Positions 1-10,913 of a stretch of DNA of 64,000 nt are shown here, piece after piece (position 1 is the first letter of the stretch; the number at the start of each line of letters is the position of its first letter). The notes beneath the pieces are model-generated. The model made no database searches. It was given only the letters and a program-made list of their open reading frames with translations, and was not told where the DNA came from. Origin of the DNA: Chaenocephalus aceratus. Taxonomy: Eukaryota; Chordata; Actinopteri; Perciformes; Channichthyidae. The position numbers were made by a program, and so were the translations under genes. The stretch covers positions 20,257,701 through 20,321,700 of the forward strand of contig CM043791.1 in the NCBI GenBank assembly GCA_023974075.1. The letters run 5' to 3'.

Positions 1-20
1 CACACACACACACACACACA
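1..20. repeat. CA microsatellite at window edge
   Basis: Ten CA units; the array probably continues to the left of the window. Confidence 0.95.
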
Positions 21-59
21 CGGCTATTTTTTACTAATATGTATTACATATTAGACCAA

Positions 60-232
60 GTGTAAATATGCACATTGACATTGCATTTTAACTCGTTGCA
101 CTGTCATTGCTACTACCTCTGCTTTTACCACTCTTATTTATTTATTGTGTTTATTTTTTATTGCTGTGAGAGTTGCCAAAGGAATTTTGTTGTACTTTGT
201 ATGATGACAATAAAGATATATTCTATTCTATG
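60..232 (+). repeat. LINE 3' tail fragment
   Basis: A T-rich stretch ends in a GATGACAATAAAG-type polyadenylation tail followed by short ATTCT-like units. This is the usual 3' end of fish non-LTR retrotransposons. No coding part is left. Positions 233-406 hold nothing I recognise. Confidence 0.5.
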
Positions 233-406
233 GAAAAAAACTACTGCTTAATTTTCATGAAACGTGGTGAAAACATGGTGGTAGGTACCCATTACAATTT
301 GGAGCAGATCCAATTATCTGTCATATACTGTACACATTATTTTCTACTAATTAAAGAGGCTTGTTGGACATATACGCTCAGTTGCCTGACTTTTTGTAGC
401 AGCTAA

Positions 407-685
407 GGTTCTATATCCTATAAGGCTTCGCCCTCTAAGGCTATCGCTATTGGGTAATCCCCTCTGCACGTGTGCAGCACTGACAGACTTATTCCACGCC
501 CACCTATGACGTGGGCCCCACCTCCAGGCTCACTTCCGTATAAAATAGGAAGTAGGCCCTACAATCCACTCCTACTTTTCTTCAGCACTCCGTTGCAGAA
601 GCATTGACAGGCAAAACCAGTTCTTTTAAGAGCTACTTACTGAAAAACAAACATTCCTCCTAAAAAGCTTTGTTTTTCTGGTAAG
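407..685 (+). promoter_or_regulatory. DIRS leader with TATA-like box
   Basis: The 280 bases before the gag start include a TATAAAAT at 539-546 and pyrimidine-rich start-site-like sequence shortly after. They also contain a short inverted CTGCACGTGTGCAG palindrome near 465. It is plausibly the left terminal repeat plus promoter of the DIRS element, but no matching right copy is visible in this window. Confidence 0.4.
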
Positions 686-2170
686 ATGGAGACTGGGCAG
701 GAAAGTCAAGGTTGCGTTAGGGATTGCCTATGCGGGTCGGGCTACATTATGAGCTTTGACAGGCACTCACAGTGTGAGTCCTGCCTGGGAATAGAGCATG
801 CGAACGCTGCTCTCACTCCCGGGGTATCATGCTCGCATTGTGCCCGTCTGCCGCTGGCCCTCAGACAGCAGAGAGCGGACGCTCTCGCTGCTGCAGCTGC
901 CGAGGACGATTGGCCCGTCCAGGAGGAGTACTCCGGGGACAAAGCCCTTGATTTCCTGGAACCGAATGGCGGGCACAAGTCGGACGACTACGTCCCCTCC
1001 ATTCAGGGATCACCGGGTGAGGAGTCCCCCATTATCTCTCCCCTCCGGACGGAGGAGACAGGTAGGGGACCCGGTGTAGGTCCGGTGTATGATCCCGTGA
1101 TCCCTATCTCCGCCACCACGGCGTTGCCGTCGATTGGCGGGATTCTCCTGGAATTTCCGGAGATTATATCCAAGGCGGCCGCCTGGAGAAATCTCCCCAT
1201 TCCCCTAGCTCAGGAGAGCTCGCCTCCGGATGACATGTCCGGGGTGTTCTCCCGGGTACACAGGGTAAAGAGTGACCCGGTCTGGCCACGCTTCCCGGCC
1301 ATAAGGAAGTACCAGGAGGGGGCGGCGGAGGACCCTGGAGCAATGAGGGCTCCGATAGGGACATACGTGCCCCTCACGAGAGTGGTGGGATTCACGGATG
1401 TAGGTTTCCCGACCGTGCCTCCTCTAGAGCCGAACCTCACGGCGTTCTTTGGGGCTAGGCAGGCCAGCGCAGTTACCGGACGGCAACCCATGCTGGCTGC
1501 CACCAAAGATCGGTGTGTCGCCCGACAGACGGACAGAATACACCAGTGTGCGTTTCAGGCGTCAGCGGCGCCGAACAATATAGCATTGCTTTCAAACTCC
1601 ATGGTGGAAATATCCGAGCGGTCAAAGACTATGTCCTCAGTGGAGCCTGAGGAGATAGGGAAGGCGACCAGTACTGCACTTACACTGTGCGCAGCAGTCG
1701 CAGTCTCGCAGGCGCGGATTGCGGCATGGGCGACACAGGTCCACCGGTATCTCTGGCTACAGCAGGGAAATATACTGGAGGGTGCAGGAAAGGATCTGCT
1801 GGAGGCTCCAATCAGTCCGGACGGACTATTTGGACCACAGTTCCACACCATGGTGGAGTCTATGAAATCTGCGGCAGAGCAGGCAGATGACGCTAGCTGG
1901 CTTAGGGACAAACAGCCTCAGGGACAGCAGCGGCAGCAACGACAGCACCCGCAGCCCCCGCAACAGTCTCAACGGGGGTAGCGCGGACAGCGGCGAGAAC
2001 AGCAACGGCGACAGAATCGCTCTTCGGCAGCTGCAGGGGCTCCGTCCCAGGTCTCCGTTCCTCCGCCGCAGAGACAGGATCTGCAGGCGACGAGCCGGAG
2101 GGGAAGGAAGAACCCCCGCTCCTGGTCTGCTCCTCCGAGTGAACCTCAAAGGAAGCAGAACCGAAGATGA
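686..2170 (+). pseudogene. DIRS gag-like protein
   Basis: An open frame of 431 codons starts at ATG 686. Near residues 28-60 it has a cysteine/histidine cluster (C-x2-C-L-G-x2-H-A ... C-x2-C) that recurs in the other DIRS gag fragment of this window (55241-55510). The C-terminus is rich in Q, R and P, as expected for a nucleic-acid-binding gag tail. The frame stops at TAG 1979-1981, but the same frame stays open for 62 more basic codons to TGA 2168-2170, so the TAG is probably a nonsense mutation and the original protein was about 494 residues. The role (structural protein of the retrotransposition particle) is inferred from position and composition. Confidence 0.75.
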
Positions 2171-2185
2171 CTCTTTGGGGGGGTT

Positions 2186-3520
2186 ATGTGGGAAGAGAGA
2201 ATTGTTAATAAAAATGATTCAAATCTTAACAGTGTGTCTGTAGCAACTGTGTCTCACGTATCCCCCACACTAGTCAGGCCGGCTGCCATTAATTTATTGA
2301 TTAAAAGGCAGCAGGATTTGTTGCATAAACCCTCTGTTTTTAACCTGTCAGTTAATAGACAGAGGGACTCGCCGTTTGAGCCAGCGGTTTCTAATCTGTC
2401 GGTTAGCAAACAGCTAGGCTCGCTGTATAAGCCTGTGGTATTTAACCAGTCGGTTATAAGACAGCAGGGCTTGACATTTAAATCGGCCGCTTCTATCCTT
2501 TCGGGTAACAAGCAGCGCGGTTTTTCCTCTGTCTCAGTTGTGCCTACACACAGTCGTATTAAGCCTAGCGCGGCTATTACGCACGAGGTGAAAAGCACAG
2601 CACACACCTCCACAAGTTGGAGCGTAAACCCGCCTCAGGGTCCTGTTTATTAGCCTTCTCCTAAACAGAGACAGGATGAGAGTCGGTGTGTGATGCAGCG
2701 TGTGGAGACCCCTGCACAGCCCTTTAGGGCCCCCCCTTGGGTTGCTTCACAAGCAACGGCGGCGAGGGCTCTGGCATGGCTTGTCACCATGACTACCACA
2801 GCACAACAAAAACAGGTACGCCCGCTCCCAGAGCGATGCTCAGAGTGGAGGCGGGCGGCTATGTTTAATGGACGGATGGATGAGCAGGCTGATCGGCAGA
2901 GGTTACTCTCTGCAATTTGCCTTACCCCCCCCCCGCAGTTCGAGGGGATTTAGGAAACACTTCTGTCATCCCGAGAACAGTGTCTTGCGCTTCAGTCAGA
3001 GCTGCGGAAACTCCTGTTAAAGAGAGCAATCTCCAGGGTTCCTCAAGGGGAAGAAAATCAGGGGTTTTACTCCCGTTATTTTCTTATCCCGAAAAAGACC
3101 GGGGGGATGAGACCCATCCTAGATCTGTCAGCATTCAACAAAGTGATACAGAAAAGGCCGTTTCACATGCTGACAATCAAACAGGTAATGGAGTGTGTGC
3201 ACCAGGGAGATTGGTGCACCTCCATAGACCTAAAGGATGCTTACTTCCACATAACCATAATCCCAAAACACAGGAAATTCCTGCGGTTTTCATTTCAGGG
3301 AATAGCGTACCAGTTCAATCGACTGCCATTCGGATATTCCCTGGCTTCACGCACTTTTTCAAGGTGTGTGGAGACGGCGCTGGAGCCGCTACGCAGAGGA
3401 GGGATGAGAGTGTTATTTTATCTGGACGACCTGCTGTTGCTGGCTCGCTCCAAAGAAGAAGCTGCTTTACAGACGGTACAACTCGTATCTCACCTGTCAA
3501 GCCTGGGTTTCATAATCAAT
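2186..3520 (+). pseudogene. DIRS reverse transcriptase ORF, 5' half (interrupted)
   Basis: The frame runs from ATG 2186 to the transposon insertion at 3520 with only two in-frame stops (TAG 2651-2653 and TAG 2951-2953). Its N-terminal part is a 17-residue tandem repeat (see 2288-2542). The reverse transcriptase core starts near 3040 and shows the DIRS-style PKKTGGMRPILDL, SIDLKDAYFHI and YLDDLLLLA blocks; the last, at about 3419-3445, is the catalytic DD motif. Around 2880-2940 the reading drifts into another frame and back, the second shift at a run of C's, so two compensating indels are likely. The frame continues at 8881 beyond the inserted transposon. The gene would copy the element's RNA into DNA; this copy cannot. 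Confidence 0.85.
2288..2542 (+). repeat. Five-copy 51-bp (17-residue) coding repeat
   Basis: Five back-to-back units of exactly 17 codons follow the pattern x-N-L-S-V-x2-(R/K)-Q-x5-(K/E)-P-x-V. The second and third copies are closest to this consensus; the first and the last two are more degenerate. It sits at the N-terminus of the reverse transcriptase frame, just after the gag tail. The function is unknown. Confidence 0.8.
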
Positions 3521-3533
3521 AGGCTACATGCAC
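3521..3533 (+). repeat. Left terminal inverted repeat
   Basis: AGGCTACATGCAC, an exact reverse complement of 8866-8878. The AT target duplication precedes it at 3519-3520. Confidence 0.9.
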
Positions 3534-3652
3534 TAGGGTCTGAGACGTACTTCCGCCTTAGCCGTAATACTGCTTGGGAACTTCCGGTTTGCTTCCGGTC
3601 TGCGTAGCTGAGCGTCCACAAATGTTTTACTGTTTAAATCTATGGTTTAAAT

Positions 3653-5954
3653 ATGAGTCGACGGAAGATTTTCAAAACGGAGCATTTGCAAAGACAAGTA
3701 AAGAACTACTCCGAGCACTGCTGTGTCCCACTTTGTACGGCGTCAGCTAAATTTAACGGGGTCCTAAGTTTCCATGGCTTTCCGACCGAACTCGAGCTGC
3801 GAAGACAGTGGCTGGTTAAAATACGACGCGATAACTTCACAATCTCCTCTCACTCCAAGGTCTGCAGTCGTCACTTCGCTACGGATCAACTAATAGAGCC
3901 AAAAACCCTTGATGGCCGTAGGAGGCTTGTGAAAGGTGCTGTACCAACTCTGTTTGAGTGGAATCACTTCACTGCTCAAACACCGCGGGCTAGTGTTTGG
4001 GAGAGAAGGGAGCGGCCCACTGAACCAGTCTCTCGGGAGGAGCAGGAAGAGCACATGGATGTCCGTGACCATGATTACTGCCCAGCCCCTGAACCAGCTT
4101 CACTGGACATGTCCTCTCAAGCTACAGAAGACAACTCCAAAACAGTGGAGGATCTGCAGAAGCAACTGCAGGAGTTAAGAGTCCAGCGAGAGTTTTGCTT
4201 ACAGCGGTTTGCTGGCTCCGACGACAACATCCGATTCTATACCAGGTAATGTTTTGGCTAAATTCTATCCAAGTTTTTGAGATGGGTTAGCTTATAAAGA
4301 ATCCTGTTTACCTGCCGTTTGACTGCTGACTATATGCATGCAGTGTTGGAATAAGTAGGCTACTCAACTTAACTGAAGTATAAGTACAAATACTATGGTT
4401 TGAAAATACTCCTGAACTGAACATGTAGAATCATAAATCATGTGTTTTTATAAGTAACTAGAAACTATGAAGGTTAACTAAATGTGGTGGAGTAAAACAT
4501 ACTAATACTAACAACATACTGATAATACTTTACTACAAGTGGAAATCTTCAAAACCTTACCAAAGTAAAAGTACATGTCAATATCCACTGCGTTTCTCCC
4601 AGTTGCACACTTAAGAATGAAGAGTAAAAGTAGTCATTCTGTGTAAAATGTTCCCTTTATGTTTTAGATTATTATTACTGCTGCTTTAATGTAGTGGTTA
4701 CATGTTACTGCTGTATATTACTATACCTGCACCAAGTGCCTTCTTAATCAGTCTATTTGAATTGTAATGTATTATAGCAAACAAGAGGAAAGCATTAGCC
4801 CATGTGGTACAGTTAAGGAGTCAATTAATGACTGACATGTGTCTTTTGTGTACAGATTCCCGAGCTATAACCACCTGATGGCCTTCTGGTTTCTGATTGA
4901 GCCTTCCATTTATAAAATGGTTCGCGTCACAAGAGCGATATCAGCTGCCAAGAGGAATGAATAAGTGGTTACACACGCACGTCCATCAACGGTAGGCTAC
5001 GGTTCTTTTAACACACACTCTAAACACAAACTGAAGGGAAAATGTTTCTCTGACATTTCATTGCTTTTGTGTTGGCTAAAAGGCTATAGTACTCAATCAT
5101 TTTTGAATACATCAGAGAACTAAAACAACTTAATGTTTTTCCCATGGTGTGCTACACTCATGACATTAATATAGTACCCTTTTTTGTTTTTATCTTCCAG
5201 AGACAGCTGCTTCAGCCAATTGACGAGTTCTTCCTTTTTCTCTGCTTCCTGTCGGTGGGTTTGAAAGAAAGGGACCTCGCAAACCGCTTCAACGTACACC
5301 AGTCCACTGTGAGCCGCATCATTGCAACATGGACAAGTTTTCTTACAACTTTATTGGGGGTCACAGTGCATCTGGCTTACACCTGCAGAAGTTCAAGCCC
5401 ACCTCCCAGAGGCCTTCAAAGATTTCCCAGACACACAGGTGATCCTGGATTGCACAGAGCTGAGGTGTCAAACACCATCCTCACTCCTCCTCCAAAGTGA
5501 AATGTATTCTACATACAAATCTCACTGCACCATGAAAGCCCTGGTTGGCATAGCCCCACATGGCGCAGTGACATTTGTTTCCAGTTTGTACGGTGGTTCT
5601 GTCAGCGACAAGGAGATTTTCAAACAGTCTGGAATAGCTGCGTTGTTGACTGAAAACATGGCAGTGATGGTAGATAAGGGCTTCCTGATCAGCGATTGCT
5701 GCAAATGCAAAGTGTACTGCCCACCTTTTCTGTCGAAGCAGAAGCAAATGCCAGCCTATCAGGTTAGGGAGACACAGGCCATTGCCAGACTGAGGGTTCA
5801 TGTGGAGCGTGTCATCAGGAGGATAAAAGAGAACAAACTTTTTGATGGCGTCATCCTCCTGTCCCATGCCTACAACATAAACCAACTGTTTGCAGTAGCA
5901 TGTATGCTGTCAAACTATCAGAACAAAGCACTGGTCAAGAAATGGGTGAAATAA
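3653..5954 (+). pseudogene. THAP-DDE transposase of the ISL2EU-like element (three exons, two lesions)
   Basis: Exon 1 (3653-4245) encodes an N-terminal THAP zinc finger (C-x-V-P-x-C near residue 25, then KVCSRHF near residue 73) and a short leucine/glutamine-rich helix. Exon 2 is 4856-4991 and exon 3 is 5201-5954. All junctions are GT-AG with matching phases. Exon 3 has a helix-turn-helix (LANRFNVHQSTVSRII) and a DDE_Tnp_4-type catalytic domain: D in LDCTEL at 5448, D in VDKGFL at 5673, E in HVERVIRR at 5805. Lesions are an in-frame TAA at 4962-4964 in exon 2 and a one-base shift at or just after the GGGGG run at 5356-5360. An AATAAA lies at 6041. With only two lesions it was active recently; sequencing error at the G run cannot be excluded. 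Confidence 0.85.
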
Positions 5955-6345
5955 GACAAGATGATGACACCTGTGCAGGTAGCTGTGATTAAGCTGGGTG
6001 AGCACACCGTGTTGCCTGACACACGCTAGTGTTTTGTTTGAATAAATGGCAAATTACAATGCGTTGATGATTTCTTACAAATGCAATGATTTACTATTCA
6101 TTACAAAAAAATCACTTCACTTTATTGTCTTTTTAAATACAATTGTATATTTATTTACATATATGAAATGTGAACAAACAAACAATATCAACAATATACA
6201 ATATATATCAAAAACAAAATATTAAAATCACATTTTGTTGTCATTCAAAACACATGATTGAGGGATTGCCTCCTAAAAACAATGACGGCTGAGCCAGGGT
6301 CTAGCAGCTAACTGCTCACAGAGTTATCAATGGCTGCAGTGCCCA
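5955..6345. other. Convergent 3' region between the two transposon genes
   Basis: An AT-rich spacer. AATAAA at 6041-6046 serves the + strand transposase; TTTATT at 6121-6126 (AATAAA on the - strand) would serve the nuclease gene. Confidence 0.5.
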
Positions 6346-8812
6346 CTACTTTTGTAATGACAGGTACTTCGGCATGTATGTGTTAAAAAAAAAAAAGTCT
6401 ACTTTTTCTCTGATTGCTCTTTGCACTTCTGGATCTGTGTATATTCTTTGCACCAGGTAGTCCTCCTGTGCCCACACTACAAAGTCACACCACTGCATCC
6501 CAGACACAAGAAGTTGACCCTGTACTTGCCAGTAATAGGCATGGCTTTTCTTGAGCTTAGGGGAGCCACATTCCATCTGCACATATTTGCAGTCGACATA
6601 ATTTGGGACATTGGGACATTTGAATTCAACAAGGCCAAATTGGGGATATTCTGTTGGGTCAAATACAACTCCATCAGGGGAGGCACCAAGCCAGGGCGTA
6701 GAGGGGTGAATGACAAGGCCACAAGGGGAGTTGTTCACGTTTGCCAGTCTACTGTATTCAGCTGCTACTGTGGGCTCCATCTCTGCACCTCTCCTCATTT
6801 CTGCATTCTGCCTTGTACCTTTGAGTATTCGCTCTGCAAGAGAGTTAGCAGAGCTCTCACCTCTGACGTGACAAATCTCTCTAAACCTAGAGGCAGTAAC
6901 CCTGGGTTTGCGGAGCAGATGCCACTCTGAGCTAGAGCTTTGCTCACGGGTAGCCTCCTCAATTTTGTGAGACATTTCTAAATCAACAGATAAGCTGTTA
7001 ATATGCAGTTGCTCCTCTTCTGAGCACACCAGCGGTAAATCACATGGCAAGATCACATACCCCTCTATGGGCAAGTGCGGTGTTGGTGGTGTGTCAGTGT
7101 GAAGTGTGGTGTACCGAGACGTCAAAGCAGGCATCTGATAGGACAGAACACTGCCCTCCTGCACAATCCCGAAGGCACTTTCCACAAGGGGCTTGTCAGG
7201 TCTCATGTTCATTGTGGTCACAAGCGGTCTGTCTTCAATGCTGAATGCTGAGTATGCCTCCGTAACTCTGAACAGGCAGGGATCTGGTAATGGCCCCACC
7301 ATGCCTCTGTAGAATCCACTCCTACAAAGAATGGCAAAGACAATATAGCACATTAATGTGACAAAGGTTAGGAATACAGCACCAGAATTATGAATTTAAA
7401 AAACACAGGAAACACAATTTTCCAGCTAAAATTACCTTACCTCACCATCCTATTTGGTACAAGCTTGGTGAAGACCATGGAGTTGATGGGCCCTGGCTTC
7501 ACACCCTTAAGGAAAAGACAAGTACTGTTCGTTGAGTCACTTTAAAACAAAAACTCTGTGAAAGATTACAAGTATTTGAACCTCATTGAAATTACCATTG
7601 TTCGCGGCTTGTGCCATTGCTGTTCCGATTCAGTACAGCTATGCACAGGTGGCACAACTGACATGTTCAGTTCAGTGTAATGTGCTGTTTGGAACAGCAA
7701 TGCTACCGTGTGATTACACAAAACAGTTCCTGCAACACAGGAGCACTGGTTGTGCGTGAGCACCACTGGTGATGAATCACGAAGCGTTATCTAAAAAAGA
7801 GAGAAGAAATACTAGTGATTAGTAACCTCACTTGTGGTAAATGAGCCAGGAGGTTATGAGTAGAATTATTGGTTATTTTTACTGACCCATTATCCTAGAA
7901 GAAGCATGTATTCCTGAATGCTTAGTGTTACCCTCTTACCCTACAATACCACAATGAACTTTCTTTGGAAACTAAGATGCCTTGAAAATTGTATTAAAGC
8001 AGTTTTGACTATATATTTGAACCCCCATACTTACACATCCATAATCAATGTAATAATATCTGACCAATCAGCTGTGATAAAGCAGTAGGACACTGTAGGA
8101 CAAGTAGGACACTGTTGAGATTCCCTTAAGGTAAACTAATGTTTAACTGAACTGAAACTCAATAAACAGGGGGGAACACAGTGGCAATGTTGCCTGCCTA
8201 CACTGAAACTGTGTGCTGTCTCGCTCTTCCTCATTGACCTGTAGCACAAGGCTCTCACGCTGACCTGCCCTGTCAGCCTGTCTTTATTGGACACTGAATG
8301 AAAAAAAACAGAGCAACAGCGTTAGATCTATACTCACGTCAAAACATCTATGGCAACATTGCTTTACAAAAGCCGATACCATTATGCAGTGTGGCTAACA
8401 ACAAGACAACCTTGGCTAGGCTATAAGGCTATTAAACGATAGTATTTGTTAGCAAAATGGCTAATGTTTTAAAGAATTAACACCAGAAACAGTACATAGC
8501 GTTACCCAGAGCCCTATAGTAGTCTACTATAGTAATAGTATAATAATAATAATAATAATAGTAGTTATACTATAGGGCTCTGGCGTTACCTAGCATTTGA
8601 CAGCTAACGTTAGCATAACCCGGAGCATAAGCTAGCTGGTTAGTACCTGTTACCTTCTTACCTTCATAGTTGTGTATATATGACGCAGCATATAATTTGA
8701 AGCCTTTATCGAGTTTGCTGGCTGGGGCTTTAGTCGTCCGGCAAATCCGATGAACATCCGACATTTTTAATTTCGGAAGCTCTTGTAGGCAGCGGGTGTA
8801 GAAGGTCGTCAT
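6346..8812 (-). CDS. SWIM zinc finger + YqaJ-type nuclease, second gene of the ISL2EU-like transposon
   Basis: Five exons read on the - strand: 8812-8662 (ATG at 8812), 8293-8202, 7790-7596, 7505-7441, 7321-6346. Every boundary is GT-AG, phases agree throughout, and the spliced frame of 1479 bases (492 codons plus stop) has no stop, so the gene looks intact. Exon 3 has a SWIM-type zinc-binding pattern (CSC ... CNH). The last exon has the YqaJ/lambda-exonuclease-like core: RVTAS, an RRGAEMEP block, LGASPDG (D at about 6675), VEFKCP and YYWQVQGQ, i.e. the metal-binding D...E-x-K and the glutamine motif. The family cleaves or resects DNA; a role in transposition is inferred only from its place inside the element. 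The intact state beside a broken transposase is odd. I chose the ATG because it is the first in the exon and lies close to the right terminal repeat. Confidence 0.8.
8503..8588. repeat. Inverted repeat in intron 1 of the nuclease gene
   Basis: CCAGAGCCCTATAGTA and its near-complement surround an ATA-rich loop with short AAT runs; possibly a very small inserted element. Confidence 0.5.
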
Positions 8813-8865
8813 TTTTCATCAACAGGAAATGCATCGGCCGCTCTGAGTAGAATGCGGAAGTGACT

Positions 8866-8878
8866 GTGCATGTAGCCT
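8866..8878 (-). repeat. Right terminal inverted repeat
   Basis: Exact complement of 3521-3533, followed by the AT duplication at 8879-8880. Confidence 0.9.
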
Positions 8879-8880
8879 AT

Positions 8881-10913
8881 TGGGAGAAGAGCTGTCCTCT
8901 TCCCTCCCAGATCATCATGTATCGGGGAATGGAATTCAACTCAGCCCGCATGAGAGCACGACTCTCACAGCGGAGAGTGGAGAATTTGACAGCTCTCCTC
9001 AGGCGCGTCACACCCGGCAGGGTGGTGACAGCCCTTTCCGTGATGCAGCTGTTGGGCATGATGTCAGCTGGTCACGTGGTGATTCCCCTGGTTCTCCTTC
9101 ACATGAGGAGACTTCAGAGGTGGTTTATTCGCCTGCGCATCGACCCCGTCAGAGGAGACGCAGGGTGTGCATTCCTCTATCCATAGGTTTGGATCTGACC
9201 TACTGGAAATATCCCCACGTCCTGTCCGTGGGGGTTCCCCTCGGCAGAGTGACGTCACACACCTCGGTGTTTACGGACGCATCGCTCTCAGGCTGGGGGG
9301 GAACATGCATGTCGCAGGCAGTGGGGGGACAGTGGCCGCCTCACATGTCCCTTCATATAAACACGCTGGAATCACTCGCTGTATGGAGAGTAATCCAGCA
9401 CTTTGCCCCATTGCTGTGGAATCATCATGTGTTGATTCGAACAGACAACAAGACGGCGGCAGCCTACATAAATCGTCAGGGAGGTGTACGATCAGAGCAG
9501 CTGCTGAACACAGCCAGACGGCTGTTGTACTGGGCGCGCACACACATACTCTCGATCAGAGCAGTATATATTCCCAGCGAGCTGAACAGAGGGGCAGACC
9601 TCATGTCCAGAGGAGGTCCTCGACAAGGGGACTGGAGCCTCCACCCCGAGCTGGTCTCCCAAGTGTGGAGCAGGTTCGGGAGAGCGGAGGTAGATCTGTT
9701 TGCTGCACGCGGGAAAACGTAATGTGCTCTCTGGTTCTCCCTGAGAAGGCAGGATCACCCCCCTCTAGGGGTGGACGCGTTCGCACACAGACCTTGGCCC
9801 AGGGTGTTCCTATATGCTTTCCCACCAGTCCCTCTGATCCCTCGGTTCCTGGACCGAGTGCAGGAGGAGCGATTGATAGCGGTCTTAATAGCCCCGGAGC
9901 GCACAGGAGCGTCCTGGTTTCCCTGCATACAGAGGATGCTGTCAGGGAGACCGTGGGAAATTCCGTGGCGGGGGGGATGCTCTCTCCCAGGCGGAGGGAG
10001 CAATCAGCGGTCACCCAGTGTTAGGCCAACGTTTGTGGGCATGGCCCCTGAACGGGAACACTTAGAGGGGCTCGGCCTCTCTCAAGATGTTGTGAGTACG
10101 ATTCAGGGATCTAGAGCCACGTCCACCAGGGCGTCTTACACAGCCAAATGGACGGCGTTCCAGCGTTGGTGTGTAGGAAAAGGCTTGGACCCCGTTGCGT
10201 GTCCCCTGCCTCACGTGCTATCATTCCTCCAGTTGCTGGACAGGAATTTGGCCTATACCACAATAAAAACATATGCGGCTGCCATTTCTTCATGCCATGG
10301 AGGTTTTGGGATCAGCACGGTGTTTAGTCACCCTCTGACAAAACGATTCCTACGAGGAGTACAGAGACTCAGACCGGTATCACGCGCTTTAGCGCCTCAA
10401 TGGGATTTGGCTGTAGTGCTGCGCGCACTAAGTAAAGCTCCTTTTGAACCATTGGATCAGGTTCCCCTGAAGTTTTTGTCAGCCAAGGCAGCTCTGCTCC
10501 TGGCTCTGACATCAGCTAAAAGGGTGAGTGATTTGTCTGCTCTCTCTGTGGCTCCGTCATGTCTCCAGATCCAAGGAGATGGTAGCTCAGCTGTGTTGCG
10601 CCCGAACCCGGCTTTTATGCCAAAGGTGATCACAAGCTCGTTTGGATTGAGAGTGATAACCGTGGAGGGTTTCTTTCCTCCTCCTCACACATCAGAGGAG
10701 GAAGCCACATCTTATCTCCTTTGTCCCGTGCACACGCTGGCATGTTATGTTGCACGCACGGCTGCTTTACGCAAATCCCAGCATCTGTTTGTGCATTATA
10801 GAGAGCGCTCATTAGGGCAGCCTCTATCTGCACAGCGCCTGTCACACTGGCTGTGTGAGGCTGTATCAGAGGCGTATGTTTCCTCTGGGTTGGATCCCCC
10901 AGAAACTCTCTGA
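8881..10913 (+). pseudogene. DIRS reverse transcriptase/RNase H end and tyrosine recombinase
   Basis: Continuation of the reverse transcriptase frame after the inserted transposon. An RNase H domain begins near 9268 (VFTDASLSGWGG) and contains RTDNKTAAAY and a LNRGADLMSRG block. The reading changes frame near 9150 and meets TAA at 9720-9722, where related elements have a glutamine codon, then stays open to 10913. The recombinase part starts near 10050 (core-binding helices, about 10090-10330) and has the first catalytic arginine in TSAKRVSDL near 10515. It ends at TGA 10911-10913 before the H-x-x-R and tyrosine motifs, so the recombinase is truncated. In DIRS elements this enzyme integrates the circular DNA copy. 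Confidence 0.8.

Larger units (their letters stand above)
3521..8878. mobile_element. ISL2EU-like DNA transposon with two convergent genes
   Basis: Perfect 13-bp terminal inverted repeats (AGGCTACATGCAC at 3521-3533, its complement at 8866-8878) are flanked by a 2-bp AT duplication (3519-3520 and 8879-8880). A further shared ACTTCCGC lies just inside both ends. Deleting the element plus one AT rejoins the DIRS reverse transcriptase in frame, which fixes both ends. It carries a THAP + DDE transposase gene on the + strand and a SWIM + YqaJ nuclease gene on the - strand, meeting tail to tail around 6.0-6.3 kb. As I recall, a 2-bp AT duplication and a second YqaJ-type protein are hallmarks of the ISL2EU superfamily, a relative of PIF/Harbinger; that classification is from memory. 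Confidence 0.85.
407..10913 (+). mobile_element. DIRS-type tyrosine-recombinase retrotransposon, split by a DNA transposon
   Basis: In order: a leader, a gag-like gene, reverse transcriptase/RNase H and a tyrosine recombinase, all on the + strand. This is the order expected of DIRS elements, which integrate by a tyrosine recombinase and make no target duplication. The element is interrupted at 3520/8879 by a 5.36 kb DNA transposon; removing that insert restores the reverse transcriptase reading across the junction. The left boundary near 407 is a guess from the start of a GC-richer leader. The recombinase stops at 10913 before its catalytic C-terminus, so the 3' end and right terminal repeat are missing or replaced. 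Several in-frame stops and shifts mark it as dead. Confidence 0.85.

Noticed and set aside
742..2149. Antisense frames opposite the DIRS gag
   Set aside because: Shadows of a GC-rich coding strand; no homology or motifs.
2254..2613. 119-codon antisense frame opposite the 17-residue repeat
   Set aside because: It mirrors the 51-bp periodicity of the sense repeat, and the sense frame is continuous with the polymerase.
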